64,000 bases of DNA from SZUA-584 sp041656035 (GCA_964586785.1 CAZPHS010000004.1:59168-123167), one strand, 5' to 3'; positions 42,403 to 51,601 are shown, counted from the first letter of the stretch. Numbers and translations are program-made. Notes: generated by a model from the letters alone, not told the origin.

Positions 42403-43665
42403 TTATTTTTGTATTTGCTCTATCATCCAGTATGCAAGCAGCCCGTAGCCCTTTGCGGGGTTATTTATAAACACATGGGTCACCGCGCCAACAAGCCTGC
42501 CGTTTTGGAGTATGGGGCTTCCGCTCATTCCCTGAACAATACCGCCTGTTTTTTCAAGCAGCTCCGCGTCGGTTATCTGTATCACCAGTCCCTTCTGCGA
42601 GGCAGTGTTCTGGGGGGTTATCTTAACAATATCGCAGCTGAATTCCTTAACGCCTTCGCCGTCAATGGTACATCTTATGCTTGCCGGTCCAAGCCGTATA
42701 TCGTCGCGCCCCGCTAATGCCACCGGAGCGGGAAGTTTGCTTATGTCCACATTATCATAAAGCGTACCGTATATACCAAATTCGGTATTTTTCCTTATAA
42801 GCCCCATCGTATCGGTAACGCTCGAAAAAAGACCTTTAATCTCCCCGGGAATACCGCTTTCGCCCTTGTTAATCTGTATTATTTCAGAAAAGTATATCTC
42901 GCCCTTTTTAACGGATAATACGCTGCCCGTATCAAGATCGCATATCGCGTGCCCAAGCCCACCGAACCATCTTTTTTTCGGCTCTATAAACGTAAGCGTG
43001 CCCACACCGGCGGTGCTGTCTCTCACCCACACGCCGAGGCGCAATACGCCGCCCGCGTCCGCGACGGGGGTAATATTTAGTTTAATAAGCCTTCCGTTTC
43101 TGTCTATATCCATTTTGACGTTATCTTTTGCTTTGTTTATAAGCTTTGAGACATGATCGGCGTTTTCCACATCGACCCCGTTGATTTTTATAATAACATC
43201 CCCTGGAATCATACCTGCCGCTCTGGCGGGATTTACCGTTCCGCCTCCTTCAAGTTCCACGCCCGTTACGCCGACTACAAGCGCGCCCTTTGTAAAAAGC
43301 GTTACCCCTATGCTTTGTCCCCCGGGAATAAGCATTATTTTATCGCTTACGTTTACATGCACGCGCTTTACCGGCAGCCCCAGCAAAGAAAGCGATATTG
43401 TCGTATCGCCGTTTTCTATCGGTTCTATAGTAAGCGGGCTGTGCATTCCCGCCGCGGGAGATAAAGTATCCCCCGCAATGCTGACAACGCCCGTTGTTAA
43501 AACGTCGGCCTGAACCGGAAGGCCCAAATCAATAGTCCTGTTAACGCCAGGCTGCAGATATATCTGTTCCGGTATATTAACGTAGCTTTGCACCGCGGGC
43601 AAAAAATATAACGCGCACAGCGAAGCGACGAATATAAATCCCAATAATCTAATAAACTTTTTCAA
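42403..43665 (-). CDS. spoIVB: SpoIVB serine peptidase
   Basis: This forespore-secreted PDZ protease signals across the intermembrane space to trigger pro-sigma-K processing. It has about 420 residues, from a TTG with good SD spacing (AGAGGTG). There is an N-terminal membrane/secretion segment (about 5-25), a PDZ domain (about 100-190, with NPARAAGMIPGDVI) and an S55 peptidase domain with the catalytic His in GLGHAICD and the nucleophile Ser in GMSGSP near residue 382. It is upstream of spo0A and downstream of recN. Confidence 0.94.
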   Translation of the reverse strand: MKKFIRLLGFIFVASLCALYFLPAVQSYVNIPEQIYLQPGVNRTIDLGLPVQADVLTTGVVSIAGDTLSPAAGMHSPLTIEPIENGDTTISLSLLGLPVKRVHVNVSDKIMLIPGGQSIGVTLFTKGALVVGVTGVELEGGGTVNPARAAGMIPGDVIIKINGVDVENADHVSKLINKAKDNVKMDIDRNGRLIKLNITPVADAGGVLRLGVWVRDSTAGVGTLTFIEPKKRWFGGLGHAICDLDTGSVLSVKKGEIYFSEIIQINKGESGIPGEIKGLFSSVTDTMGLIRKNTEFGIYGTLYDNVDISKLPAPVALAGRDDIRLGPASIRCTIDGEGVKEFSCDIVKITPQNTASQKGLVIQITDAELLEKTGGIVQGMSGSPILQNGRLVGAVTHVFINNPAKGYGLLAYWMIEQIQK

Positions 43666-43742
43666 AAAAAGCACCTCTTTACGATCTGTATGGGTTTAGT
43701 GTCGTTAGAGACGCTTTAAAATATACTTTGAAATATATTGAA

Positions 43743-45440
43743 TCAAATATGCCGCGTTTCCGATTTGTATGAATTTGCTATTTCTATCATTTCTTTTGCG
43801 TGCGCACGCGTAAGCTGCGTGTCGCCGCCCGCAAGCCGGGCGATTTCGTAAACGCGCATATCATAATCCAGTTTGACAAGAGTGGAACGTGTCGATTTTT
43901 CATCGCTGTTTTTTTGCACAAGAAAGTGGCGGTCCGCCATGCTCGCTATGGAAGGCAAATGCGTCACGCAGATAACCTGCCGCCCGCGGGATATATCTAC
44001 AAGCTTTTCCGAGACAACCTGCGCTATACGCCCGCTTATGCCCGTATCTATCTCGTCGAATATCATAGTCGGTATGCCGCCCTTGTCCGCCGCAATGTTT
44101 TTCAGCGCCAGCATTATGCGCGAAACCTCGCCGCCCGAGGCAACCTTGCGCAGCGGTTTTAAAGGCTCTCCCTTGTTCGCGGAAATATAAAACTTTGGCG
44201 CGTCGATACCGTTTCTTGTGTAAGAACAGCTTTCAATATCTGCCTGCCGCTCAAACTCCACCGAAAAACGCGCGTCTCCCATGCCAAGATCTGATAACTG
44301 TCCGGCCATCCGCCCGGCAAACAAAATCGCCGTTTCACGCCGCATGTTTGAAAGCTCTAAAGATTTCTCGTACAGATTTGCCTTTATGGCGGCTTCCCTT
44401 TGCGTCAGCTCGGCAAGAAGTTCCCCGCTTCGCAATAAATCGTCAAGCTCCCGTTCGGCATTTTTTATATAACTTCCGGTAACCGCGGGGTCTTCGTATT
44501 TTCTTTTTAAACCCGCTATCAGCGCCAGCCTTTCTTCAACGCTCTCAAGCGTACCGGCATCAAAAAAATCCTCGTCCATCTCGCCCCTTATGGAAGACGC
44601 AATCTCTTCCATGGCGTAATACGCTTCGTTTACGCTCTGGGACATATCGCCGTACCTTGCGTCTACGTCGGATAATAAATCAAGCCTTTTAGCGGCGTCT
44701 TTTAGAGCCGAAAGCGCGTTTATTGGTTCCGCCTGATACAAAACGCCGTAAGCTGCGGACAACGATTCCATTATACGTTCCGACGCGTTAAGCCTCGCCT
44801 TTTGAGAAAGCAATTCCTCTTCCTCTCCCGAAGCGATACCGGCCTTTGTTATCTCGTCAATCTGGAACCTTAGTATGTCTATGCGCCTTTCTCTGTCTCC
44901 GTCATTGCCGAGCAGTGCGCGCCTGCGCCTTATCGCCTCGGTATATTCGGAATAAGCCGCGGCGACACTCTCTTTGGCGGCCTCTATGCGGGTGTCAAAA
45001 CCGTCAAGCATCGCGATATGATTTTTTTCGTTCAATAAAGACTGGTGCTCATGCTGTCCGTGTATATCAACAAGCCTGTCGCTTATGCTTTTTAGTACCG
45101 TTAGCGTTGTAAGCGTGCCGTTAACGCGGCATACATTTTTTCCCGAAGCGGACAGCTCGCGCGAGAGCACAAGCTCGTCCCACGGCTCAATCTGCTGTTC
45201 TTGCAGTATGTCGCTTACGTATTCGTTCGCGTCACAAAACCACGCCTCTACAACCGCGTCGGAAGCGCCCGTGCGTATCAGTTCCCTGTCGGCGCGTTCC
45301 CCCAGAACCAGGTTTACGGAGTCTATTATTATTGATTTGCCCGCGCCCGTTTCACCCGAAAGCACATTTAACCCTTCGGATAAGCACACTTCAAGCTCTT
45401 CTATAAGCGCTATATTTTTTATTTTAAGCTTACTTAACAT
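43743..45440 (-). CDS. recN: DNA repair protein RecN
   Basis: This SMC-like ATPase acts early in double-strand break repair. It has 565 residues. Walker A GETGAGKS is at about 30-37, there are coiled coils at about 150-375, and the C-terminal half has the ABC signature (VASGGEVSRIMLAL) and Walker B FDEIDTGISG. The order argR-recN-spoIVB is conserved in Firmicutes. The start lies within a few bases of the argR stop, so the SD is weak and coupling to argR is likely. Confidence 0.97.
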   Translation of the reverse strand: MLSKLKIKNIALIEELEVCLSEGLNVLSGETGAGKSIIIDSVNLVLGERADRELIRTGASDAVVEAWFCDANEYVSDILQEQQIEPWDELVLSRELSASGKNVCRVNGTLTTLTVLKSISDRLVDIHGQHEHQSLLNEKNHIAMLDGFDTRIEAAKESVAAAYSEYTEAIRRRRALLGNDGDRERRIDILRFQIDEITKAGIASGEEEELLSQKARLNASERIMESLSAAYGVLYQAEPINALSALKDAAKRLDLLSDVDARYGDMSQSVNEAYYAMEEIASSIRGEMDEDFFDAGTLESVEERLALIAGLKRKYEDPAVTGSYIKNAERELDDLLRSGELLAELTQREAAIKANLYEKSLELSNMRRETAILFAGRMAGQLSDLGMGDARFSVEFERQADIESCSYTRNGIDAPKFYISANKGEPLKPLRKVASGGEVSRIMLALKNIAADKGGIPTMIFDEIDTGISGRIAQVVSEKLVDISRGRQVICVTHLPSIASMADRHFLVQKNSDEKSTRSTLVKLDYDMRVYEIARLAGGDTQLTRAHAKEMIEIANSYKSETRHI

Positions 45441-45447
45441 ATTATTC

Positions 45448-45912
45448 TCAGGTTCTTTTTTTGCCGCCCAGCATACCGTTTAGCGCCAGCACCACCGCGT
45501 CGAGAGAGTTAAGCTCACGCACGGCAACAAATATCGTATTATCGCCCGCTATGGTTCCCACAATTTCAGGCAGGTCCAGCCCGTCGATAGCCTCTGCCGC
45601 AGCGTTTGCGCTTCCGGTCATGGTATGTACCACAATCAATCCGGCAGACTTTTTTACGGAAAGCACTGTGTCGCGAAAAACCCGTTTAAAAATATCAAAC
45701 TGCCCAAGATGCTCTTTTGCCGACGCGGCGTATCTTGATAAGCCGCGTTCCGACTGAACCTTAATCAGCTTTAGCTCTTTGATATCCCTTGATATGGTCG
45801 CCTGCGTAACCTCGTATCCTTGCTCCCTGAGCAATACGGAAAGTTCGTCCTGCGTTTCGATATCGTTCTTGTCAATCAGTTCAAGAATTTTGCTGTGTCT
45901 GCCCTGTTTCAT
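45448..45912 (-). CDS. argR: arginine repressor
   Basis: This 154-residue hexameric, Arg-binding transcription factor has an N-terminal winged helix (about 1-70; ATISRDIKELKL is the recognition segment) and a C-terminal oligomerisation and Arg-binding domain (about 80-150, with GTIAGDNTIFVAV). An AAAGGGTG SD precedes the ATG. It lies between nadK and recN. No arg biosynthesis genes are in the window. Confidence 0.96.
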   Translation of the reverse strand: MKQGRHSKILELIDKNDIETQDELSVLLREQGYEVTQATISRDIKELKLIKVQSERGLSRYAASAKEHLGQFDIFKRVFRDTVLSVKKSAGLIVVHTMTGSANAAAEAIDGLDLPEIVGTIAGDNTIFVAVRELNSLDAVVLALNGMLGGKKRT

Positions 45913-45928
45913 CTTAACACCCTTTCCT

Positions 45929-46771
45929 TTATCTGTCCCAGTTGATAAACTTTTTTCTAAGAAGCGGATAAAAATAATCCGGACTGAATCTTATAAACCG
46001 CGCCGTATGCGAGGATTTTTTTATAACTACTTCCTGTCCGTTTTTTATATCTATATGTTTTGTGCCGTCTGTCGTTAAAACCATTCCGCTGCGCGCGGCG
46101 GGGCGAATCGTTATCCTCTCATCCTCCGTTACTACAAGCGAGCGGGAATGCAGAGAATGCGCGCAAATAGGCGTCGCGAGAAGGCATTTTAACTGCGGGC
46201 TTAAAATAGGCCCGCCGGCCGACAGCGAATATCCCGTTGAACCGGTGGGCGTCGAAACAAGTATGCCGTCGCACGCAACGTCGTCCGCAAGAGTTTCGCC
46301 TATGAAAAGCTTTAAGCTTATCATGCGCGAAGGTTCCTTTTTCAGTATAGCCGCGTCATTTAGCGCCTCTATAAAAAAAAGCTCCCGCAAGCCGTCTTTT
46401 ACGGTGCAGTCAAGCATTATTCTCTCTTCAACATAAAAATTTCCGTTTAAGAGCGTATCTATTGATTGTTCGGCTTCACAAAGTTTAGTCTCCGTTAAGA
46501 AACCGAGCCTTCCTAAATTAAACCCAAGCATAGGCACTCCAAACCGGCATGTTTTAAGCGCCGCTTTTAAAATAGTACCGTCTCCCCCAAGAACAAAAAG
46601 ACAATCCACATTACCGTAGTCTATTATATCCGTTTCACCGTAAGGAAGCGTTTTCTCATCAAAGCATACGAATAACCCGCGGTCTCGAAGAAGCCGCGCT
46701 AATGCCGCTGTACCGGCCAGTTTTTTGTCTCTTTTCGGATTGGCGTATATGCCTATGCGTTTATAGCTCAT
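45929..46771 (-). CDS. nadK: NAD kinase
   Basis: This 280-residue enzyme makes NADP+ from NAD+ using ATP or polyphosphate. The GGDGT motif (about 61-65), the LGRLGFLTE segment and the conserved STPTGSTGYSLSAGGPI segment are present. It is the first gene of nadK-argR-recN and is transcribed away from the XRE regulator gene. Confidence 0.97.
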   Translation of the reverse strand: MSYKRIGIYANPKRDKKLAGTAALARLLRDRGLFVCFDEKTLPYGETDIIDYGNVDCLFVLGGDGTILKAALKTCRFGVPMLGFNLGRLGFLTETKLCEAEQSIDTLLNGNFYVEERIMLDCTVKDGLRELFFIEALNDAAILKKEPSRMISLKLFIGETLADDVACDGILVSTPTGSTGYSLSAGGPILSPQLKCLLATPICAHSLHSRSLVVTEDERITIRPAARSGMVLTTDGTKHIDIKNGQEVVIKKSSHTARFIRFSPDYFYPLLRKKFINWDR

Positions 46772-46857
46772 TTGTAACCATTATATAGAATGCTGGATTA
46801 TTATTCAATAATTATTCGTCATCATTTTTAACCAATTTAAAATACATTACAGTATGC

Positions 46858-46900
46858 TTTATATAAACACCAGTTAAGCGTATAATGCTATAAGCATTAT
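46858..46900 (+). promoter_or_regulatory. promoter with palindromic operator for the XRE membrane regulator
   Basis: The -10 TATAAT (46881-46886) sits 17 nt after a weak -35 TTTATA (46858-46863). A perfect palindrome ATAATGCT-ATA-AGCATTAT (46882-46900) overlaps the -10, suggesting control by the HTH protein encoded about 150 nt downstream. Confidence 0.6.
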
Positions 46901-47046
46901 ATTGGAAGGTAAAAGACATTGCTCCTTACAACGGGTTTATTATTTAGTGAAATCCACGTTCCGCAGACAAATTCGCGTGTTAATGGGTGGCGCTTATTAT
47001 CTTTTGCCAGTAGACTTTAGCCGCAAAAAGTTTTTTGGAGGTCGAT

Positions 47047-48021
47047 ATGGAAAGAAAAACTATAGGCAGTTTTATTGCCGCTTTAAGAAAAGCCAAGGGT
47101 TTAACGCAGCAGGAGGTTGCGGAACGCTTATGCGTTTCCAACAAAACGGTAAGCAAATGGGAATGTGACGACGGCTTGCCCGAGATAACGATTATACCGG
47201 CAATCGCGGAACTGTTTGAGGTTACTGCGGACGAGATACTAAAGGGCGAAAGAAAGACCCATGCCGGGAGCGCGAGAGAGCGGATAAAGTGTGAAAAACA
47301 AATAGAGCGGCTGATAAGCGTTACCGCGGGCAGATTTAAAAATAACTCCTATATTGCTTTTGCTGTCACGCTATTTGGCGTCATTTGGCTTTTTACGGTT
47401 TCGTATGTGTTTTACCGTCCAATATTGGGCTTTGGCATACTTACGGCTTGTATCGCCGCGAGTTTTATTTGTGAGTTAATCTTTTTAAACAACGCTAAAA
47501 CAGCCGTAAGCTCAAATGAGCCGATTGACGGCTGCAACGCTCTTGCCGAGCCTTTTTATAAAACGTTATTGAATTGCTTTTTTATGGTTACATGCTCAAA
47601 CATCTCTGCGCTTATTTTAGGACTGCCGTTTGTGATTGTGACCGACCCGTTTTTTACGGAGAGCGTTATAGCGTTCGATGATTATATTGGGCTGCTGCCG
47701 CAGCTTTTCGCCGCCGGAGCGCTCGCGGGCATAATCACAAGGACAATCGCTAAAAAAGCATTGAAAATTGACGCCGCGATTTATTCACCGGAGCAAAAAA
47801 AGAAACTAAAAAAGCTGAATCGCGGCTTACTTATTGCGTTTATACTGTCGGTGGCCGTTTTCTTCGGGTTCATCGCTTTAATATCCGGTATTGCCAATCA
47901 AAGCGGCGGCGGCGCAAAAATACATTTTGGATTGCTTTTTTATGCTTTTTGGATAACGGCCGCCGCCTTTATTGCCGCCGTATATCATAAAAAACGAAAT
48001 AAGATTTTAAAAGAGAAATAA
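47047..48021 (+). CDS. XRE-family HTH regulator with membrane domain
   Basis: The protein has 324 residues from the ATG at 47047 (GGAGG SD; the TTG at 47035 overlaps the SD). Residues about 5-65 form a lambda-repressor-like HTH (GLTQQEVAERLCVSNKTVSKWE). The rest has six or so hydrophobic segments from about 100 to 310. Such HTH-membrane fusions are common in Clostridia and probably report an envelope state or ligand to DNA. The target may be its own promoter, which carries a palindrome. No partner gene is adjacent. Confidence 0.85.
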   Translation: MERKTIGSFIAALRKAKGLTQQEVAERLCVSNKTVSKWECDDGLPEITIIPAIAELFEVTADEILKGERKTHAGSARERIKCEKQIERLISVTAGRFKNNSYIAFAVTLFGVIWLFTVSYVFYRPILGFGILTACIAASFICELIFLNNAKTAVSSNEPIDGCNALAEPFYKTLLNCFFMVTCSNISALILGLPFVIVTDPFFTESVIAFDDYIGLLPQLFAAGALAGIITRTIAKKALKIDAAIYSPEQKKKLKKLNRGLLIAFILSVAVFFGFIALISGIANQSGGGAKIHFGLLFYAFWITAAAFIAAVYHKKRNKILKEK

Positions 48022-48027
48022 GAGGCT

Positions 48028-48678
48028 TTACATCATAACAGTAAGCGCTATAAGCGCCTGGCTGCCGTAATAAGCCGCCGTACCCAGCGCGCCCGCCGCG
48101 CGCCCGAAGCTGTTGCCTAATTTCTCAAATGCCGGCAGCATATCGGACAATACGAACAACACGCCTCCCACCGCCGCGCAGATTGAAAACGCGGCGCTTG
48201 TTTTTTGCGCAAACAGCATGGAAAATGCCCGCGCGGCCATAAGCCGCAATAGTATTGCATGGGCTGTCTCCGTTAAACTTATCTTTTTGTCACCCTTTGC
48301 TTTAAACGCGAAAAATCCCGCGCTTATCAGCAGCAAGAAAAAAGCGCCGTCGTACCAAGCCGGCGCAGCCTTTGTACAAAAAGCGATAATGTAAGCCGTA
48401 TGCGTAACAATGAAAGCGGCGGTTCCGGCTTTATTATATGCCCGTGAAACACCCGCAAACAGAAGAAATATATCCCCACCGAGGGAAAAACTTAAACCGG
48501 CGACTATAAGCGTGTAATACGGTTCGTCCGCTTCTATACGCGCGCTTACCGCCACCAATACCAACATAACGCCGGCCGCCGCTTTGAAAAACAGCCGCGC
48601 GGAAAACGGTCCGCCGCGCTCAAAGTATATATAAGCGCCGGCAAAAACGCACATCAAAGCCACGAACACATATGTCAC
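48028..48678 (-). CDS. YhhN family membrane protein
   Basis: This 216-residue integral membrane protein with about eight helices belongs to the YhhN/TMEM86 family, whose animal members hydrolyse the vinyl-ether bond of lysoplasmalogens. SFSLGGDIFLLF and FVLSDMLPAF carry the conserved Asp residues of the family. It begins at a GTG 3 nt after the DUF1292 stop, with a GAGGAG SD. Plasmalogens occur in anaerobic clostridia, so such an activity is plausible but inferred. Confidence 0.82.
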   Translation of the reverse strand: MTYVFVALMCVFAGAYIYFERGGPFSARLFFKAAAGVMLVLVAVSARIEADEPYYTLIVAGLSFSLGGDIFLLFAGVSRAYNKAGTAAFIVTHTAYIIAFCTKAAPAWYDGAFFLLLISAGFFAFKAKGDKKISLTETAHAILLRLMAARAFSMLFAQKTSAAFSICAAVGGVLFVLSDMLPAFEKLGNSFGRAAGALGTAAYYGSQALIALTVMM

Positions 48679-48681
48679 ACG

Positions 48682-48984
48682 TTACAACTCCTCTTGCGCT
48701 CCCTTATCTTCGTAATCGTCATCGTCCTCGTAATAAAGACGCTCGAACTCTTCCCATACAATATCAAGCTTATCCTCGTCCTCTATAGGAACATAGCAGT
48801 CGCAGCCGTCTTCGTCCTCAAGCACTTCCATAAGCAAAACCTCGCCGTTCTCAACGCCTTCCATTTTTTCCTCGGGCGTTAACGCAACAAATATACTCTC
48901 TTCAAATTCGAACGTCATAATATGCAAAAATCGCACATCTTTGCCTTCCTCGTCCGTGAGAACAACAACATTTTCATCATTCAT
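48682..48984 (-). CDS. DUF1292 protein (YrzB-like)
   Basis: This 100-residue, highly acidic protein of the DUF1292 family has an N-terminal beta-rich VVVLTDEEGKDVRF and a C-terminal Glu/Asp run. The start was placed at the ATG at 48984 (SD GGGGAG). It is the third gene of ireB-ruvX-DUF1292, an order well known in Firmicutes (yrzL-yrrK-yrzB). Function is unknown. Confidence 0.9.
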   Translation of the reverse strand: MNDENVVVLTDEEGKDVRFLHIMTFEFEESIFVALTPEEKMEGVENGEVLLMEVLEDEDGCDCYVPIEDEDKLDIVWEEFERLYYEDDDDYEDKGAQEEL

Positions 48985-49067
48985 AAACAATCTCCCCTTA
49001 ATGCCAAAAATGCGGCATTGTTATTATGATTAGGCCGCCGCGTTTTTATACCCCGCGGCGCTTGCGG

Positions 49068-49469
49068 CTAAATTCTATCAAGGTAAGTGCGAAGGATATA
49101 AACCGCGGCAATTTTGTCAACCACCTGCCTGCGCTTTTTTCGCGACACATCGGCTTCTATCAGTATACGCTCCGCGCTTACAGTGGTGAGCCTTTCGTCT
49201 ATAAACTCAACCGGCAGCCCGAGTGAAGAAACCTCTCCCATAAACTCGCGCACCATTTTTGCCGACGGTCCTTCGCTGCCGTTCATATTAAGCGGAAGCC
49301 CCGCGACAATAAGGCTCGCCCCCATCTCACGCGCGCGCCGCGCTATATATTCCGCGTCATTGCCTTTTCGGGTGTATGTCTCAAGCCCCTGCGCCGTTAT
49401 GCCAAGCGGGTCGGAAACCGCTATGCCGATTCGTTTTTCCCCTATATCGACACCCATGATTCGTTTCAT
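49068..49469 (-). CDS. ruvX: RuvX/YqgF RNase H-fold nuclease
   Basis: This 133-residue member of the RNase H fold family is linked to 16S rRNA 5'-end maturation and possibly Holliday junctions. Catalytic Asp8 (GVDIGEKRIG), FIDERLTT with its acidic residues and the C-terminal VDKIAAVYIL are present. An AAAGGTG SD precedes the ATG. It lies between ireB and the DUF1292 gene. Confidence 0.95.
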   Translation of the reverse strand: MKRIMGVDIGEKRIGIAVSDPLGITAQGLETYTRKGNDAEYIARRAREMGASLIVAGLPLNMNGSEGPSAKMVREFMGEVSSLGLPVEFIDERLTTVSAERILIEADVSRKKRRQVVDKIAAVYILRTYLDRI

Positions 49470-49557
49470 TTTTTCACCTTTGATAATTTAAAAAATAAAA
49501 AAGCGAGCCCTAGCGGACGCTAATTTAGTTTCCGGCAAATGTAAACATACCGAAAAA

Positions 49558-49830
49558 TCATTGATCTTCCGCCTTGGAGAGGCTGTCAATGTAAACCTTA
49601 ACAAATTCCTCAAGCAGCTCGTCCCTCTCAACGCGTTTTATAAGCGAACGGGCGTTTTTATAGCTTGTTATGTATGTCGGGTCTCCGGAAATGATATATC
49701 CGACGATTTGATTAACGGGGTCGTACCCCTTGTCTTTAAGGGCGTCGCAAACAAGCCATATAACTTCCCTCGCGGGATTGGAAAGCTCTTTTGACAATGA
49801 AAATTTCATCGTCTCGTCAAACCTTGTCAC
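49558..49830 (-). CDS. ireB: IreB family regulatory protein
   Basis: This 90-residue UPF0297/IreB protein belongs to a family whose Enterococcus member is a substrate of the Ser/Thr kinase IreK and affects cephalosporin resistance. RFDETMKFS, YDPVNQIVGYIISGDPTYITSY and the closing YIDSL are family landmarks; the N-terminal Thr targets are present. The start is the GTG at 49830, behind a GGGGGG SD; upstream in-frame codons precede the promoter -10. It is the first gene of the ireB-ruvX-DUF1292 operon. The usual alaS neighbour is absent. Confidence 0.93.
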   Translation of the reverse strand: MTRFDETMKFSLSKELSNPAREVIWLVCDALKDKGYDPVNQIVGYIISGDPTYITSYKNARSLIKRVERDELLEEFVKVYIDSLSKAEDQ

Positions 49831-49857
49831 GGCTCGTCCCCCCTTAACTTTTTCGAT

Positions 49858-49886
49858 ATTATATACCACTGCCGGTAATATTTCAA
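49858..49886 (-). promoter_or_regulatory. sigma-A promoter of the ireB operon
   Basis: The -35 is TTGAAA (49881-49886), the spacer 17 nt and the -10 a consensus TATAAT (49858-49863). Confidence 0.85.
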
Positions 49887-49982
49887 ACCAAAAACAAAGG
49901 CTTATAACAATTTATCAGAATTGTAACGAATACATAAAATATTCGTAACTGTTGCTTACGATATCGTTTACAATGATACAAA

Positions 49983-50000
49983 GCCGGCGCTGCCACCGGC
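49983..50000 (-). terminator. weak terminator after the 54-residue gene
   Basis: A 5-bp stem GCCGG/CCGGC is followed by TTTG on the minus strand, 9 nt after the stop. Confidence 0.4.
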
Positions 50001-50008
50001 CCTGCAAC

Positions 50009-50173
50009 TTAACTGCTTGTTTCCACCATTTTATCCATATGGTCATTAATTGCTCTGCGGCTGTTTCGGACAGCGCGTTTAAGCTGTGGCTGAAGATATG
50101 GAAGCGCGACGACTGCAGCTGCCGCGCCGATTGCCCCGCCGGCTAACATGCCAAGCAGTACATTTAATCTCAT
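50009..50173 (-). CDS. small membrane protein, YtxH-like
   Basis: This short gene encodes 54 residues: a hydrophobic Gly/Ala helix (about residues 5-25, LLGMLAGGAIGAAAAVVAL) followed by a basic and then amphipathic tail. This is the plan of small YtxH-type or general-stress membrane proteins. The start has a strong AAAGGAG SD at proper distance. Codon use matches neighbours. It sits between the cysteine desulfurase gene and the ireB operon. Function is unknown. Confidence 0.75.
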   Translation of the reverse strand: MRLNVLLGMLAGGAIGAAAAVVALPYLQPQLKRAVRNSRRAINDHMDKMVETSS

Positions 50174-50261
50174 ACTGTCACTCTCCTTTCAAGCAGTTCG
50201 CTAAAAGTAGTTTGCTCAAAAGAAGCGCCGGATATCACTTCCAATATTTTTTTACCGCAAG

Positions 50262-51434
50262 TTACGCAAAATGTTTTTCGCCGTTTTTTTGCGCAAAAGG
50301 CGTTATGGCGCGAAGCTCGCCTACAAATTTCGTTATAAGAGAGATAACGCTGTCAATCTGCCGCTCTGTGTTATCTCTTCCTATGGTAAACCTTAAGGCT
50401 GCCCGCGCTTCGTTCTCGTCCCGCCCCATAGCGCGAAGCACATACGAGGGCTTCACCGAACCCGAGGTGCAGGCGGAGCCGGTTGAAACCGCTATTCCCT
50501 CAAAATCAAGCCTTACCATAAGCGCGAGAGAATCGATGCCGTCGAAAGAAGCGTTTACATATCCGGCAAGACGGCTTGCGTTGGCGCCGTTAATGCGCGT
50601 ACCGGCTATTTTAAGAAGCCCGTCCTCAAGCCGCTTTGCCAAAGCGTGATGATGCGCGTTATCTTTTTCCGCCGACTCGTCCGCAATCCGCAGAGCGGCT
50701 CCAAGCCCCGCCGCGCCGGGGGAATTGTATGTGCCCGCGCGCAAACCCTTTTCTTGCCCGCCTCCGTGCATAAAACGCTCAGGCGTTATTCCGTCTTTTA
50801 TATAAAGCGCGCCAATGCCCTTAGGACCGTACAGCTTATGGGCGCTGATTGATAAAAGATCGATACCGAGCTCCGCCACGTTTATTGGCACGCGCCCCAC
50901 CGCCTGTACGGCGTCGGTGTGAAAAGGTATGCCGTGGCTTTTGGCTATACCGCCTATATTGCGCACGGGCATTATGACGCCCGTCTCGTTGTTGGCAAAC
51001 ATAACGCTTATAAGTACGGTATCAGGCGCTATCGCTTTTTCCAATTCCTCTGTGTTTATAAGACCTTCCTCATTAACGGGCAGATATGTTACCCTAAAGC
51101 CCCGTTTTTTTTCAAGATAAACGCAGCAGTCAAGCACGGCGTGATGTTCCACTTGAGTGGTAATAATATGGCCTTTGCCCGCCGCTTCCGCTATACCTTT
51201 AATCGCCCAGTTGTCACTTTCGGTTCCGCCCGACGTCAAATATATTTCGCCGGTCTTTGCGCCTAATATTTTTGCCGCCTGCTCTTTGGCGAAGGAAACA
51301 GCCTTATTGGCCGTTCTGCCGTATCCGTGCTGGCTTGACGGGTTGCCGAAATGCTCTTCAAAATAAGGCAGCATTGCCTCAAACACGCGTTTGTCCGTAT
51401 TTGTGGTTGCCGCATGGTCAAGATATATTTCCAT
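50262..51434 (-). CDS. cysteine desulfurase (NifS/IscS class)
   Basis: This 390-residue PLP enzyme strips sulfur from cysteine for Fe-S clusters or tRNA thiolation. YLDHAATT opens the protein, the PLP-binding Lys is Lys200 (SAHKLYGPKG), and the persulfide Cys322 lies in the STGSACTSG loop, the long-loop class I arrangement. No scaffold (nifU/iscU) or thiI/mnmA gene follows, so the sulfur acceptor cannot be named. It is followed by the 54-residue gene. Confidence 0.94.
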   Translation of the reverse strand: MEIYLDHAATTNTDKRVFEAMLPYFEEHFGNPSSQHGYGRTANKAVSFAKEQAAKILGAKTGEIYLTSGGTESDNWAIKGIAEAAGKGHIITTQVEHHAVLDCCVYLEKKRGFRVTYLPVNEEGLINTEELEKAIAPDTVLISVMFANNETGVIMPVRNIGGIAKSHGIPFHTDAVQAVGRVPINVAELGIDLLSISAHKLYGPKGIGALYIKDGITPERFMHGGGQEKGLRAGTYNSPGAAGLGAALRIADESAEKDNAHHHALAKRLEDGLLKIAGTRINGANASRLAGYVNASFDGIDSLALMVRLDFEGIAVSTGSACTSGSVKPSYVLRAMGRDENEARAALRFTIGRDNTERQIDSVISLITKFVGELRAITPFAQKNGEKHFA

Positions 51435-51573
51435 TCTTTATGCACCTTCTATTTTAGTCAGATTAATAATAACAAAGATACCGGCGCGCCGCAACGCCGT
51501 TTAATATATAATCGTATATTTGTTGAGCGCTTGTATTTGCTCCAGAAAAATACCGGTCCGAGAGATATAATAA

Positions 51574-51601
51574 AAAGTACCGGCGAGGCATCCGGTACTT
51601 T
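51574..51601 (-). terminator. terminator after the hsp20 gene
   Basis: A 10-bp stem AAAGTACCGG/CCGGTACTTT (8-nt loop) is followed by T-rich sequence on the minus strand, 19 nt beyond the stop. Confidence 0.85.

Noticed and set aside
46902..47168. 88-codon plus-strand frame upstream of and across the XRE gene start
   Set aside because: It overlaps the HTH domain in another frame and reads as basic low-quality sequence.
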